This document shows, piece after piece, positions 8,808 through 17,147 of a stretch of 33,367 nt of DNA; within the stretch, counting starts at the first letter, position 1, and every line of letters begins with the position of its first letter. Source of the DNA: Tepidanaerobacter sp. DTU063 (lineage in GTDB: Bacteria; Bacillota; Thermosediminibacteria; Thermosediminibacterales; Tepidanaerobacteraceae); the NCBI GenBank assembly GCA_001512695.1, contig LFSJ01000195.1:4353-37719 (forward strand). Reading direction: 5' to 3'. A program made the translations under genes and the position numbers. The notes under the pieces were generated by a model that was not told the DNA's origin, ran no database searches, and worked only from the letters and a program-made list of their open reading frames with translations.

Positions 8808-9758
8808 TTGGGTGTGCAATTTATTACAGCTCTAGTCTCATTTATTATTACCGCTGTATTGGGCATATTATTAATACCGGTATTGGACAAACTCAAATTT
8901 GGACAAAGGGTTAGAGATGATGGTCCCCAGAGTCACTTGAAAAAAATGGGGACTCCCACTATGGGCGGCATTATTTTCATCCCCGCCATCGCACTGGCAA
9001 CACTTTTGTTTTCAGATATTAATGTGGACACTGTTGCGCTTATTTTTATTATTACGGGATTTGGGCTAATAGGTTTTGCTGATGATTTTATAAAGATCAG
9101 CAAAAAACGGTCTTTAGGCCTTAGAGCTAATCAAAAACTACTATTTCAACTTTTGCTCTCTGCGGGTCTGATGATTTATATATTTGCATACTATGCTAAG
9201 CCCACAGAAATAATCATTCCCCTTCATCACCTAAGACTCGATCTTGGATTATTCTACATTCCCTTTACTGTCTTTCTCATATTGGGCACGGTAAACAGCG
9301 TAAATCTTACAGATGGATTAGACGGACTTGTTTCGGGAATCATTGCGATAATTGCATTTTTTTATACGGCCCTTTTAGCACAAAGCAACTTAAATCTGGC
9401 CATTTTTAGTTCTGCCGTAACGGGAGGATGCTTGGGGTTTCTGTTGTTCAACCGCCATCCTGCAAGGGTTTTCATGGGCGACACTGGTTCTTTGGGCTTA
9501 GGTGGTGCCCTGGCAGCCATAACAGTGTTATCCCGAAGTCATCTTTTTCTTGCAATCATCGGCATTATATTCATAATCGAAACTCTTTCGGTTATCTTGC
9601 AGGTACTTTCTTTTAAATTCACCGGAAAAAGAATACTTAAGATGAGCCCCATTCACCACCATTTCGAATTGTGCGGATGGAGCGAGCGGAAGGTAGTTCA
9701 TACTTTTTGGTTGATTACCTTAATTGCAGGTATTCTTGCTTTAATGATGTTTATGTAG
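8808..9758 (+). CDS. mraY: Phospho-N-acetylmuramoyl-pentapeptide-transferase MraY
   Basis: A 316-residue polytopic membrane enzyme with about ten transmembrane helices. It transfers phospho-MurNAc-pentapeptide to undecaprenyl phosphate to make lipid I. Family motifs visible are KMGTPTMGG (46-54), ADDF (91-94), NLTDGLDGL (166-174), FMGDTGSLGLGG (222-233) and SPIHHHFE with H283-H285, together holding the Mg-binding aspartates and catalytic face. The start is TTG at 8808, seven bases after CAGGGGG and one base after the murF stop. A downstream GTG at 8814 is the only nearby alternative. Confidence 0.97.
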   Translation: MGVQFITALVSFIITAVLGILLIPVLDKLKFGQRVRDDGPQSHLKKMGTPTMGGIIFIPAIALATLLFSDINVDTVALIFIITGFGLIGFADDFIKISKKRSLGLRANQKLLFQLLLSAGLMIYIFAYYAKPTEIIIPLHHLRLDLGLFYIPFTVFLILGTVNSVNLTDGLDGLVSGIIAIIAFFYTALLAQSNLNLAIFSSAVTGGCLGFLLFNRHPARVFMGDTGSLGLGGALAAITVLSRSHLFLAIIGIIFIIETLSVILQVLSFKFTGKRILKMSPIHHHFELCGWSERKVVHTFWLITLIAGILALMMFM

Positions 9759-9804
9759 CTTTTCGAGTAATACCTTAGGAAATAGAGAAAGGGGAAATCA
9801 GAAA

Positions 9805-11160
9805 GTGGAACTGAAGGGGAAAAACGTGCTGATATTAGGACTAGCCAGGAGCGGGATTGCTGCTGCCATAGAATTGATAAACCTAGGGGCGAAAGTAACC
9901 GCCAGCGACATGAAGAGCAAGGGAGAATTGAAAGATATTGCCGCTTTGGAATCAAAAGGGGCACAGTTAGTCTTTGGAGAACATCCGCTGAGCCTTTTAA
10001 ATGGATGCGACCTGATAGTTCTTAGCCCCGGTGTTCCGAGTGATATAAACATTTTGGATGAAGCCAGAAAGAGAGATATACCCATAATCAGTGAATTGGA
10101 ACTGGGCTTTTGGTTTGCAAAAGCCCCGATAATTGCAGTTACAGGCACTAATGGTAAAACAACAACAACAACTTTAATCGGCGAAATCTTTAAAAATGAG
10201 GGCAAAAATATTACTTTGGCAGGCAACATAGGCATTCCGTTAGTCAGGGAAGTTGAAAAAGCCGAGGCAAAGGACTTCTTGATAGTGGAAGTTAGCAGTT
10301 TTCAGTTGGAAAATATCATGCATTTTAAGCCTAAAATAAGCGTAATATTAAATATCAGCGAAGACCACTTAAACCGTCACAAGACTTTTGAAAATTATAT
10401 TGAAACCAAGGCTAGGATTTTTGAAAACCAAACTGAAGAAGACTATGCGGTGTTGAACTATGATGACCCAATTGTCAGGTCTTTTATTAAGAGGATAAAG
10501 GCCAAGACTATGTTCTTTAGCCAAAAGGAAGAGCTTTCCCGCGGAATTTATGTAAAAAACGGTGTAATAGTAATAAGGGAAAACGGCAAGATATATCCCC
10601 TGCTTAAGGCTGAAGAGCTGGGGATAAAAGGAAGCCACAACCTTGAGAATGCCTTAGCAGCAGCTTGTGTGGCGTGGATTTGCCGGATCAATTTGAACAA
10701 TGTAGCCGAGACTCTAAAGGACTTTCATGGCGTAGAGCATAGACTGGAGTTTGTTGCCGAAATTGGTCAAGTCAAATTTATTAACGACTCAAAAGCTACA
10801 AATCCACATTCGGCTCAAAAGGCCATAGAAGCTTTAAATGAACCCATCGTCCTCATTGCCGGTGGTTACGATAAAAAAAGTGATTACACGGATTTCATCA
10901 GGGCTTTTAGCGGAAAGGTTAAAAAGCTGATTCTCATAGGGGATACTGCCGACGTTATAGAGGATGCTGCCAAAAAACAGGGTTTTTATGACATTCAAAA
11001 AACTGATTCCCTGCAGCAGGCCGTAAAACTTGCATATAGTGCCGCGACGCCCGGCGATGTGGTGCTCTTATCTCCTGCTTGTGCCAGTTGGGATATGTTT
11101 GAGAGCTTTGAAGAAAGGGGACGAATTTTTAAAGAGGCAGTATATTCTTTGAAAACCTGA
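9805..11160 (+). CDS. murD: UDP-N-acetylmuramoyl-L-alanine--D-glutamate ligase
   Basis: This 451-residue Mur ligase adds D-glutamate to UDP-MurNAc-L-Ala. The N-terminal Rossmann-like domain has GLARSGIAAA. The ATP loop is GTNGKTT at 114-120, followed by EVSSFQLE, NISEDHLNRH and the C-terminal NDSKATNPHSAQKA and LLSPACASWDMFESFEERG, all diagnostic of MurD. The GTG at 9805 is preceded by AAAGGGG. It lies between mraY and the SEDS gene as in other Firmicutes. I see no terminator or promoter in the 46-base gap before it. Confidence 0.96.
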   Translation: MELKGKNVLILGLARSGIAAAIELINLGAKVTASDMKSKGELKDIAALESKGAQLVFGEHPLSLLNGCDLIVLSPGVPSDINILDEARKRDIPIISELELGFWFAKAPIIAVTGTNGKTTTTTLIGEIFKNEGKNITLAGNIGIPLVREVEKAEAKDFLIVEVSSFQLENIMHFKPKISVILNISEDHLNRHKTFENYIETKARIFENQTEEDYAVLNYDDPIVRSFIKRIKAKTMFFSQKEELSRGIYVKNGVIVIRENGKIYPLLKAEELGIKGSHNLENALAAACVAWICRINLNNVAETLKDFHGVEHRLEFVAEIGQVKFINDSKATNPHSAQKAIEALNEPIVLIAGGYDKKSDYTDFIRAFSGKVKKLILIGDTADVIEDAAKKQGFYDIQKTDSLQQAVKLAYSAATPGDVVLLSPACASWDMFESFEERGRIFKEAVYSLKT

Positions 11161-11173
11161 AGGAGTGATATAT

Positions 11174-12271
11174 GTGTCCCGGAGGCCACCGGATTTTGCC
11201 ATACTCTTTACGGTCCTCATACTGGTATGTTTCGGTATGATAATGGTGTTTAGTTCTAGCAGCGTGAGGGCGTATTATTTTTATAACGATAGTTTTTATT
11301 TTTTTAAAAGACAGTTGCTCTGGTCCCTCTTGGGCTTTGTAGCAATGGTATTTTTTATGAATTATGACTACTGGAAGATAAAAAAACATGAAAAACTAAT
11401 CGTTTTTATCATGTTTTTGCTGCTGGTGCTGGTGCTGATTCCCGGAATCGGTAAGAAAGTCAACGAAGCTCGCCGCTGGATAGGCATAGGAGCTTTGACA
11501 TTACAGCCCTCTGAAGTTGCAAAGCTAGGGATGATCATATATCTTTCCTGTGGATTGGAACGAAAAGGGGACAAGGTCCAATCTTTTTTCAAGGGATTGT
11601 TGCCATTTTTATTGGTAATGGGAGCTGTTTGCGCCTTGATTTTGAAGGAGCCGCACCTGAGTGCCACGGTGCTCATCGGAATGACTACACTTGTAATGCT
11701 GTTCGTAGGTGGTGCTAAAATGGCCCATATGATCGGCTTGGGGGCTGCAGGCTCTGCCTTGGCAGTTATGCTGGCATTGAGCAAACCTTATAGACTAAAG
11801 CGCATACTATCTTTTATAGACCCATGGAAAAACCCAAGTGAAGAGGGATACCATATAATCCAATCACTATACGCCTTGGGTTCAGGCGGATTGATAGGCG
11901 TAGGCATCGGTCAGAGTAGGCAAAAATTTTTTTATCTTCCAGAGCCTCAAACCGATTTTATTTTTTCGGTTATCGGAGAGGAACTTGGGTTTATAGGTGC
12001 AGCCTTTGTAATAATAGCCTTTATGTTTTTTATCTGGAGGGGCTACAGGACGGCGATGGCTGCACCGGATATGTTCGGAAAGCTTTTGGCAACCGGCATA
12101 ACCACTCTTATAGCTTTACAATTTTTGATAAATGTAGCCGTAGTAACCGCATCGGTACCGGTGACGGGTATGCCGCTTCCCTTCATAAGCTACGGTGGCT
12201 CTTCCCTTACGATAACCATGTGTCAAATTGGAATTTTATTAAATATTTCCAGATACGCGGAGGTTGCTTAA
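11174..12271 (+). CDS. spoVE: SEDS peptidoglycan polymerase, SpoVE/FtsW
   Basis: A 365-residue membrane protein with about ten helices. It polymerises lipid II with a partner class B PBP, very likely the one encoded at 3829. Family motifs include RRWIGIGALTLQPSE, KEPHLSATV, GYHIIQSLYALGSGG, GQSRQKFFYLPEPQTDFIF, GEELGF and PLPFISYGGSS. Length and the QSRQKFFYLPEPQTDFIF stretch are very close to B. subtilis SpoVE (366 residues, from memory). It is the only SEDS gene in the cluster, so it may also serve as the divisome FtsW. I prefer GTG 11174, eight bases after AGGAG. A GTG at 11165 lies within the ribosome binding site and an ATG at 11172 is out of frame. Confidence 0.93.
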   Translation: MSRRPPDFAILFTVLILVCFGMIMVFSSSSVRAYYFYNDSFYFFKRQLLWSLLGFVAMVFFMNYDYWKIKKHEKLIVFIMFLLLVLVLIPGIGKKVNEARRWIGIGALTLQPSEVAKLGMIIYLSCGLERKGDKVQSFFKGLLPFLLVMGAVCALILKEPHLSATVLIGMTTLVMLFVGGAKMAHMIGLGAAGSALAVMLALSKPYRLKRILSFIDPWKNPSEEGYHIIQSLYALGSGGLIGVGIGQSRQKFFYLPEPQTDFIFSVIGEELGFIGAAFVIIAFMFFIWRGYRTAMAAPDMFGKLLATGITTLIALQFLINVAVVTASVPVTGMPLPFISYGGSSLTITMCQIGILLNISRYAEVA

Positions 12272-12272
12272 A

Positions 12273-13388
12273 ATGCCAGCAAAAAAGGTTATTCTTGCTG
12301 GTGGCGGGACCGGCGGTCATATTTATCCAGCTATAGCAATTGCACAGGCAATCCGTAAATCGTTTCCCGATTCAGATATCCTCTTTATAGGAACGGAAAG
12401 AGGTCTTGAAAAAGAATTAGTCATAAAGGCGGGGTTTCCCTTAAAAACCATAAGGGTGAGGGGGTTTCGGCGCAAGCTATCAATAGACACCCTGATTTCT
12501 GTTAAAGAATTAGTCCATGGAGCCATGGATTCAATAGGTTTATTAAAAAGGGAAAAACCCGATATTGTCATAGGGACCGGGGGTTATGTAGCAGGCCCTG
12601 CCGTTTTTTTTGCTTCTATCTTGGGGATCCCTACTGCCATCCACGAACAAAATGTTACTCCCGGCGTTACAAACAAAATACTGTCACGCTTCGTCGATAA
12701 AATTTTTATAAGTTTTCCCGATTCTATGAAATACTTTCCCAAAGAAAAAACTCTCCTTTCTGGCAATCCCGTTAGAAAAGAAATCACAAAAGGGAACAGA
12801 CTTATGGCTTTAAAAAAATTCGGCCTATCTCCGGATTTGCCCGTGGTTTTATGTTTTGGAGGCAGTCAGGGTGCTGCACGCATAAATGATGCTGTTTGTC
12901 ATATTATTGAAGCAATAAAAGATGCTGCGAGCTTTCAGTTAATACATATTACGGGCAAGAATCATTACGAAAGGATAAGAAACCTTTTGGCAAAAAAAGG
13001 TATAGACACTGAGGAATTAGGAAATATTATTCTAAGGCCGTATATCCATGAGATGCAGGAAGCCTATGCTGCCGCCGATCTGGTTATTTCAAGGGCAGGA
13101 GCGCTTAGTATAGCCGAACTCAGTGTTTGTGGAAAACCTGCCATTCTTATTCCCCTTTCTACCGCAGCAAATCAGCATCAGGATTTCAATGCAAAATTCA
13201 TGGAGAGAAATGGTGCTGCCGTGATTATTGATGAAGACAAACTGTCGGGGAAAAGTTTACTCGACACTATTGAATCTATCATTTTTGACAAGCATTGTTT
13301 ACATAAAATGTCTATGGCCAGCAAAAACTTGGCCATAGAAGATGCCGCTGAAAAAATATTAGCCGAGATAATAAAATTGGTAAAGTAA
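12273..13388 (+). CDS. murG: UDP-N-acetylglucosamine--undecaprenyl-PP-MurNAc-pentapeptide GlcNAc transferase MurG
   Basis: A 371-residue GT28 glycosyltransferase acting at the inner face of the membrane to convert lipid I to lipid II. It shows the N-terminal GGGTGGH loop at about 10-16, HEQNVTPG, the second glycine-rich loop GGSQGA, and the donor-binding SRAGALSIAE and NQHQDFNA motifs. ATG 12273 is one base after the spoVE stop and follows GCGGAGG. The earlier in-frame TTG at 12264 overlaps that site. MurB, often the next gene in Firmicutes, is not here; a 137-base gap with a possible promoter leads to murC. Confidence 0.96.
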   Translation: MPAKKVILAGGGTGGHIYPAIAIAQAIRKSFPDSDILFIGTERGLEKELVIKAGFPLKTIRVRGFRRKLSIDTLISVKELVHGAMDSIGLLKREKPDIVIGTGGYVAGPAVFFASILGIPTAIHEQNVTPGVTNKILSRFVDKIFISFPDSMKYFPKEKTLLSGNPVRKEITKGNRLMALKKFGLSPDLPVVLCFGGSQGAARINDAVCHIIEAIKDAASFQLIHITGKNHYERIRNLLAKKGIDTEELGNIILRPYIHEMQEAYAAADLVISRAGALSIAELSVCGKPAILIPLSTAANQHQDFNAKFMERNGAAVIIDEDKLSGKSLLDTIESIIFDKHCLHKMSMASKNLAIEDAAEKILAEIIKLVK

Positions 13389-13451
13389 GTGAAATGTTTA
13401 CTTAAGTTTTACATTGTGTTAATATGAATTTGTACAAGCAAAATAATATAA

Positions 13452-13480
13452 TTGTAACACCTTTGGGATTTTTGCATAAT
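13452..13480 (+). promoter_or_regulatory. Possible sigma-A promoter for murC-murA
   Basis: TTGTAA (13452-13457), 17 bases, then CATAAT (13475-13480) in the AT-rich murG-murC gap. Transcription would start near 13487 and include the murC ribosome binding site at 13510-13517. A second weaker pair, TTTACT (13397) and TAATAT (13420), also at 17-base spacing, lies upstream. Assigned by eye only. Confidence 0.4.
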
Positions 13481-13525
13481 ATATTATATACGACATTGTC
13501 TGGTCTCATGGAAGGAGCGAAGGAT

Positions 13526-14935
13526 TTGACAGGGAATTATAATCGAATTCATTTCATCGGAATCGGCGGCACTGGCATGAGCGGCATAGCAAAAATACTT
13601 ATGAATATGGGTTATAATGTTTCCGGTTCTGATTTAAAGGTATCGGAAGCTTTGATTCGGCTAAGAGATGCCGGGGCAAACGTTTTTATCGGTCATCATG
13701 TTTCAAATGTCATAGGAGCAGATTTAGTTGTTGTTTCTTCTGCTATTCCAAAAACAAATCCCGAATACGTAAAAGCTATAGAATCCAATATTCCTGTTGT
13801 CCATAGGGCAGATATGCTTAGTTTGCTGATGGATTCCAAAAAAGGCGTTGCAGTATCAGGTGCCCATGGGAAGACAACTACGACGTCAATGATATCCTTG
13901 ATTATGGAGAAAAATGGATTCGATCCCACTGTCATAATTGGCGGTGAATTAAATGATATAGGTGGAAATGCCACACTAGGAAGTGGGGAGTTCTTGGTGG
14001 CTGAAGCTGATGAAAGTGATGGCTCCTTCGTGAAACTTAAGCCATATATTGCGGTAATTACGAACATTGAAAATGACCATATGGATTATTATAAAAATAT
14101 GGAAAACATGAAACGTGCTTTTAAGGAATTTGCAGGTAATGTAAAAGAGGATGGCTTTATTGTATTGGGCAATGACAATGAGCATGTCAGAGAGCTGGAA
14201 AAGGATATTGATAAAGAGTTTTATACCTTCGGAATAAACCATAATTCAGATTTTATGCCTAAAAATATAAGGCTTGAAGGTTTATCTACCCGATTTGAAA
14301 TATATTTTAGGGGAAAATTACTGGGGGAAATGCAGCTCAATGTTCCTGGTATCCACAATATTGTTAATGCCACAGCAGCTATAGCTGTGGGAAATCGTCT
14401 TGGAATAAGCATAGAAGGTATGAGGGAAGCAATAAAAACTTTCCGAGGAGTTCAACGACGTTTTCAGATTGTTGGTGACATAGACGGAATAAAGGTTATC
14501 GATGATTATGCCCATCATCCAACAGAAATAAAGGCTACGCTGAGAGCTGCAAAAAACTGTAGACCTAGAAAAGTTTATGCCATCTTTCAACCCCATAGGT
14601 ATACGAGGACTCAGAATTTATCAAAGGAATTTGGCTCATCTTTTTTCGATGCGGATGAGATTGTGCTAACGGATATATATAGTGCCGGCGAGACACCTAT
14701 TAAAGGAGTGTCTTCAGATCTCATTGCGGAGTATTTAAGGGAAAATGGGAAAAAAGTTGTATATATAAAAAGAAAAGAGGAGATTCCTGACTACATTATT
14801 GATAAGAAGCTCGTACCCGGCGATTACATTTTAACAATTGGAGCAGGAGATATTAGCGATGTAGCGTACAGCATAGTTTCTAAATTAAAGTCTCGTCAAA
14901 AGGGGGTAATTGGCAATATTCCGGAGGTGAAATAA
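13526..14935 (+). CDS. murC: UDP-N-acetylmuramate--L-alanine ligase
   Basis: A Mur ligase adding L-alanine to UDP-MurNAc, the first amino acid of the stem peptide. Motifs: IHFIGIGGTGMSG near the N-terminus, the ATP loop GAHGKTTTT at about 112-120, EADESDGSF, TNIENDHMDYY, DDYAHHPTEI and FQPHRYTRT. The frame is open back to an ATG at 13424 (503 residues), but that adds an untypical 34-residue leader. TTG at 13526 lies eight bases after GGAAGGAG and gives the normal MurC N-terminus (469 residues), so I choose it. ATG 13508 is a less likely alternative because it precedes the ribosome binding site. Confidence 0.93.
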   Translation: MTGNYNRIHFIGIGGTGMSGIAKILMNMGYNVSGSDLKVSEALIRLRDAGANVFIGHHVSNVIGADLVVVSSAIPKTNPEYVKAIESNIPVVHRADMLSLLMDSKKGVAVSGAHGKTTTTSMISLIMEKNGFDPTVIIGGELNDIGGNATLGSGEFLVAEADESDGSFVKLKPYIAVITNIENDHMDYYKNMENMKRAFKEFAGNVKEDGFIVLGNDNEHVRELEKDIDKEFYTFGINHNSDFMPKNIRLEGLSTRFEIYFRGKLLGEMQLNVPGIHNIVNATAAIAVGNRLGISIEGMREAIKTFRGVQRRFQIVGDIDGIKVIDDYAHHPTEIKATLRAAKNCRPRKVYAIFQPHRYTRTQNLSKEFGSSFFDADEIVLTDIYSAGETPIKGVSSDLIAEYLRENGKKVVYIKRKEEIPDYIIDKKLVPGDYILTIGAGDISDVAYSIVSKLKSRQKGVIGNIPEVK

Positions 14936-14941
14936 GCGGGG

Positions 14942-16198
14942 ATGTATATCATTCAGGGAGGAGAGACTCTTTCTGGAAAAATAAAGGTACAGGGTTCAAA
15001 GAATTCCAGCCTTCCCATCCTAGCCGCAACTGTTATCAATGGTAAAAAAAACATCATATGCGATGTGCCCCTAATTAAAGATATTGAGGTTATGTGCAAA
15101 ATATTGTCAAACTTAGGCGCAACTATTGTAAAGAGGGGCAATGTTATAGAGGTTGACTCGGAAAAGGTGAATTCTTTTGAAGTTCCCGAACAGTTGATGA
15201 GAGAGATGCGCTCATCTATTATCTTGATGGGTGCATTGCTTGGCAGGTTTGGCAGGGCCAAGGTGTCCTATCCCGGCGGATGCGAAATCGGTCCAAGGCC
15301 TATTGATTTACATTTAAAAGGGCTATCCTTGATGGGGGTGGATTTTAGCGAAGGCCATGGTTTTTTAAATGCAAAAACCGATGGGCTAAAAGGGGCAGAT
15401 ATACATCTTGACTTTCCGAGCGTAGGTGCTACAGAAAATCTTATGCTTGCAGGAGTCCTTGCACATGGTACCACCATAGTTCGAAATGCGGCCAAGGAAC
15501 CTGAAATTGTAGATTTACAAAACTTTTTAAACCGAATGGGAGCTAATATAAAAGGTGCGGGAACGGATACAATAAAGATAGAAGGCGTTAAAATCCATGA
15601 CTTAAGAGCAGTCAATGATTACACCGTAATACCGGACAGGATTGTCGCAGGAACATATCTCGTTGCTGCCGCGATCACAAGAGGTCATATTATCCTTACC
15701 AATGTCATAACTGAACACTTGGAACCCATCCTAGCCAAATTAAGAGAAACCGGCTGCGTGATTAACAGTAGAAACGGTCAGGTGGAATTGTATGTGGATA
15801 AACCCATGGTTTCATTGGAAAGTTTAAGAACTTTGCCCTATCCCGGTTTTCCCACTGACATGCAAGCGCCGATGATGGCCCTTTTAGCGACAGTTGAAGG
15901 GACCTCCATACTCACGGAGACGATTTTTGAAAATAGATTCAAGCATGCCCAAGAACTGAGGCGAATGGGTGCAAATATTACCATAAATGGAAATACGGCT
16001 ATTATTAAGGGAGTCAAAAAACTTACTGGGGCCATTGTTGAAGCCAAGGATTTGAGAGCAGGTGCAGCTCTGATTGTAGCGGCATTTGCCGCTGAAGGAG
16101 AGACCGTTGTAGAAGGAGCGTGTCACGTAGAACGAGGATATGAAGATATAGTGGGCAAACTGAAGGCTTTAGGGGCGAAAATTGTCAAAAAACACTAG
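14942..16198 (+). CDS. murA: UDP-N-acetylglucosamine 1-carboxyvinyltransferase MurA
   Basis: A 418-residue EPSP-synthase-fold enzyme catalysing the first committed step of peptidoglycan synthesis, transfer of enolpyruvate from PEP to UDP-GlcNAc. K20-N21 in VQGSKNSSLP and the catalytic cysteine C114 in YPGGCEIGPRPIDLH match the active site; the cysteine (rather than aspartate) is the fosfomycin-sensitive form. ATG 14942 has GGAGGTGA at 14923-14930, spaced rather widely. It lies 6 bases after murC. Unlike the frequent Firmicute order murG-murB-divIB, murA here occupies the slot before divIB and is followed by a terminator-like hairpin. Confidence 0.97.
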   Translation: MYIIQGGETLSGKIKVQGSKNSSLPILAATVINGKKNIICDVPLIKDIEVMCKILSNLGATIVKRGNVIEVDSEKVNSFEVPEQLMREMRSSIILMGALLGRFGRAKVSYPGGCEIGPRPIDLHLKGLSLMGVDFSEGHGFLNAKTDGLKGADIHLDFPSVGATENLMLAGVLAHGTTIVRNAAKEPEIVDLQNFLNRMGANIKGAGTDTIKIEGVKIHDLRAVNDYTVIPDRIVAGTYLVAAAITRGHIILTNVITEHLEPILAKLRETGCVINSRNGQVELYVDKPMVSLESLRTLPYPGFPTDMQAPMMALLATVEGTSILTETIFENRFKHAQELRRMGANITINGNTAIIKGVKKLTGAIVEAKDLRAGAALIVAAFAAEGETVVEGACHVERGYEDIVGKLKALGAKIVKKH

Positions 16199-16209
16199 AT
16201 TAAATACAA

Positions 16210-16223
16210 ATATTTGCAAATAT
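16210..16223. repeat. Perfect 14-base palindrome ATATTTGCAAATAT
   Basis: A perfect dyad just after murA, in the 133-base gap before divIB. It overlaps TTGCAA (16214-16219), which with TGAAAT (16237-16242) could form a weak sigma-A promoter, so it may be an operator. AT-rich palindromes of this length can also occur by chance. Confidence 0.3.
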
Positions 16224-16252
16224 AGTACAATTATTTTGAAATTACTAGGTTT

Positions 16253-16306
16253 CCCTGTACCGACAGATTACCAAATAGCCTAGTCGGGTAGGGTTCTTGT
16301 TTTTTT
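16253..16306 (+). terminator. Terminator-like hairpin (possible attenuator) before divIB
   Basis: CCC, TA and CCGAC (16253-16264) pair with GTCGG, TA and GGG (16283-16293): ten pairs with two small bulges and an 18-base loop, followed by a T-rich run to 16306. A competing pairing CTAGG (16245-16249) with CCTAG (16279-16283) crosses it. Only 25 bases separate the T-run from the divIB start, too few for a promoter. Expression of divIB must therefore come from read-through, as in an attenuator. Confidence 0.6.
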
Positions 16307-16331
16307 ATCAACAAAAAGGACAAGTGGTCAT

Positions 16332-17147
16332 ATGGGAAGATTCGGTGAAAACAGAAACTATAAAATAGCCACTAGAAGAAAAAGGATAATTAACTATAAA
16401 AGACTATTGTTGTCACTGGCTTTTTTATGTATAATATCATTGATGCCAACGCTTTATAGCTCTTTGTTTGCAATAAAGGACGTACAGATTCGCGGAAACA
16501 AAACTATCTCTTCAGAAGAAATATTATCCGTAATCGACAATTACTACGATACAAATATGCTCAAGCTTAGTGCCCAACAAGTGAAGCAAGATTTGCAGGG
16601 AACTATTCCAATAAAAGATGTAAGGGTTCACTATAAATTACCACATACCCTAATTCTAGAAGTCGAAGAAAGAGAGGTTGCAGCAGCATTACATTACTTA
16701 AATAGCTTTGCTTTAATTGACAGCCAGGGTATTATTGTGAAATCAGTTACAAGACTAGAAAACTACAGCATACCGATTGTTACGGGGTTGAAAGTTGTTG
16801 ATGCTAAAATTGCAAAAAAACCCGTGTTTGAAGAATACCCCATGCACTATGAAACCTTGCTAGAGCTAATAGATGCAGCAAAACCAATATTGCATGAACT
16901 TTCGGAAATTAACCTGGTTGTAGATGCCAACAAAGACACATCCTTTTATTTATATACACTGGATGGTTACCAGGTTTTTTTAGGCCAATGGGATGACAAA
17001 AAAATAACAACTATGCGAGACTTGTTGGCAGATATAAGAGACAAAAACTTAGGAAAAGGTTTATTGGATATTAGTCACAATACGCCCATTTTTAAACCCT
17101 TTTCCAACAGCGACAAGTCTGGAGAGGAGGCAAAGGATGAAGAATAA
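16332..17147 (+). CDS. divIB: Cell division protein DivIB/FtsQ
   Basis: A 271-residue bitopic membrane protein with a basic cytoplasmic N-terminus (RRKRIINYKR) and a transmembrane helix at about 26-47. A POTRA domain begins at AIKDVQIRGNKTISSEEIL (about 47 onward), followed by the FtsQ/DivIB beta domain. It bridges FtsL/DivIC and the septal synthase in the divisome. Start ATG 16332 follows AAAAAGGA with an 11-base gap. It overlaps the DUF881 gene by 11 bases. A terminator-like hairpin immediately upstream suggests its expression is set by read-through. Family confident; the symbol could equally be ftsQ. Confidence 0.93.
   Translation: MGRFGENRNYKIATRRKRIINYKRLLLSLAFLCIISLMPTLYSSLFAIKDVQIRGNKTISSEEILSVIDNYYDTNMLKLSAQQVKQDLQGTIPIKDVRVHYKLPHTLILEVEEREVAAALHYLNSFALIDSQGIIVKSVTRLENYSIPIVTGLKVVDAKIAKKPVFEEYPMHYETLLELIDAAKPILHELSEINLVVDANKDTSFYLYTLDGYQVFLGQWDDKKITTMRDLLADIRDKNLGKGLLDISHNTPIFKPFSNSDKSGEEAKDEE

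Noticed and set aside
11368-11784. Long minus-strand open frames opposite several genes, for example opposite spoVE, murD and ftsZ
   Set aside because: They lie antisense to well-recognised genes, lack ribosome binding sites and recognisable motifs, and reflect codon bias of the real genes.
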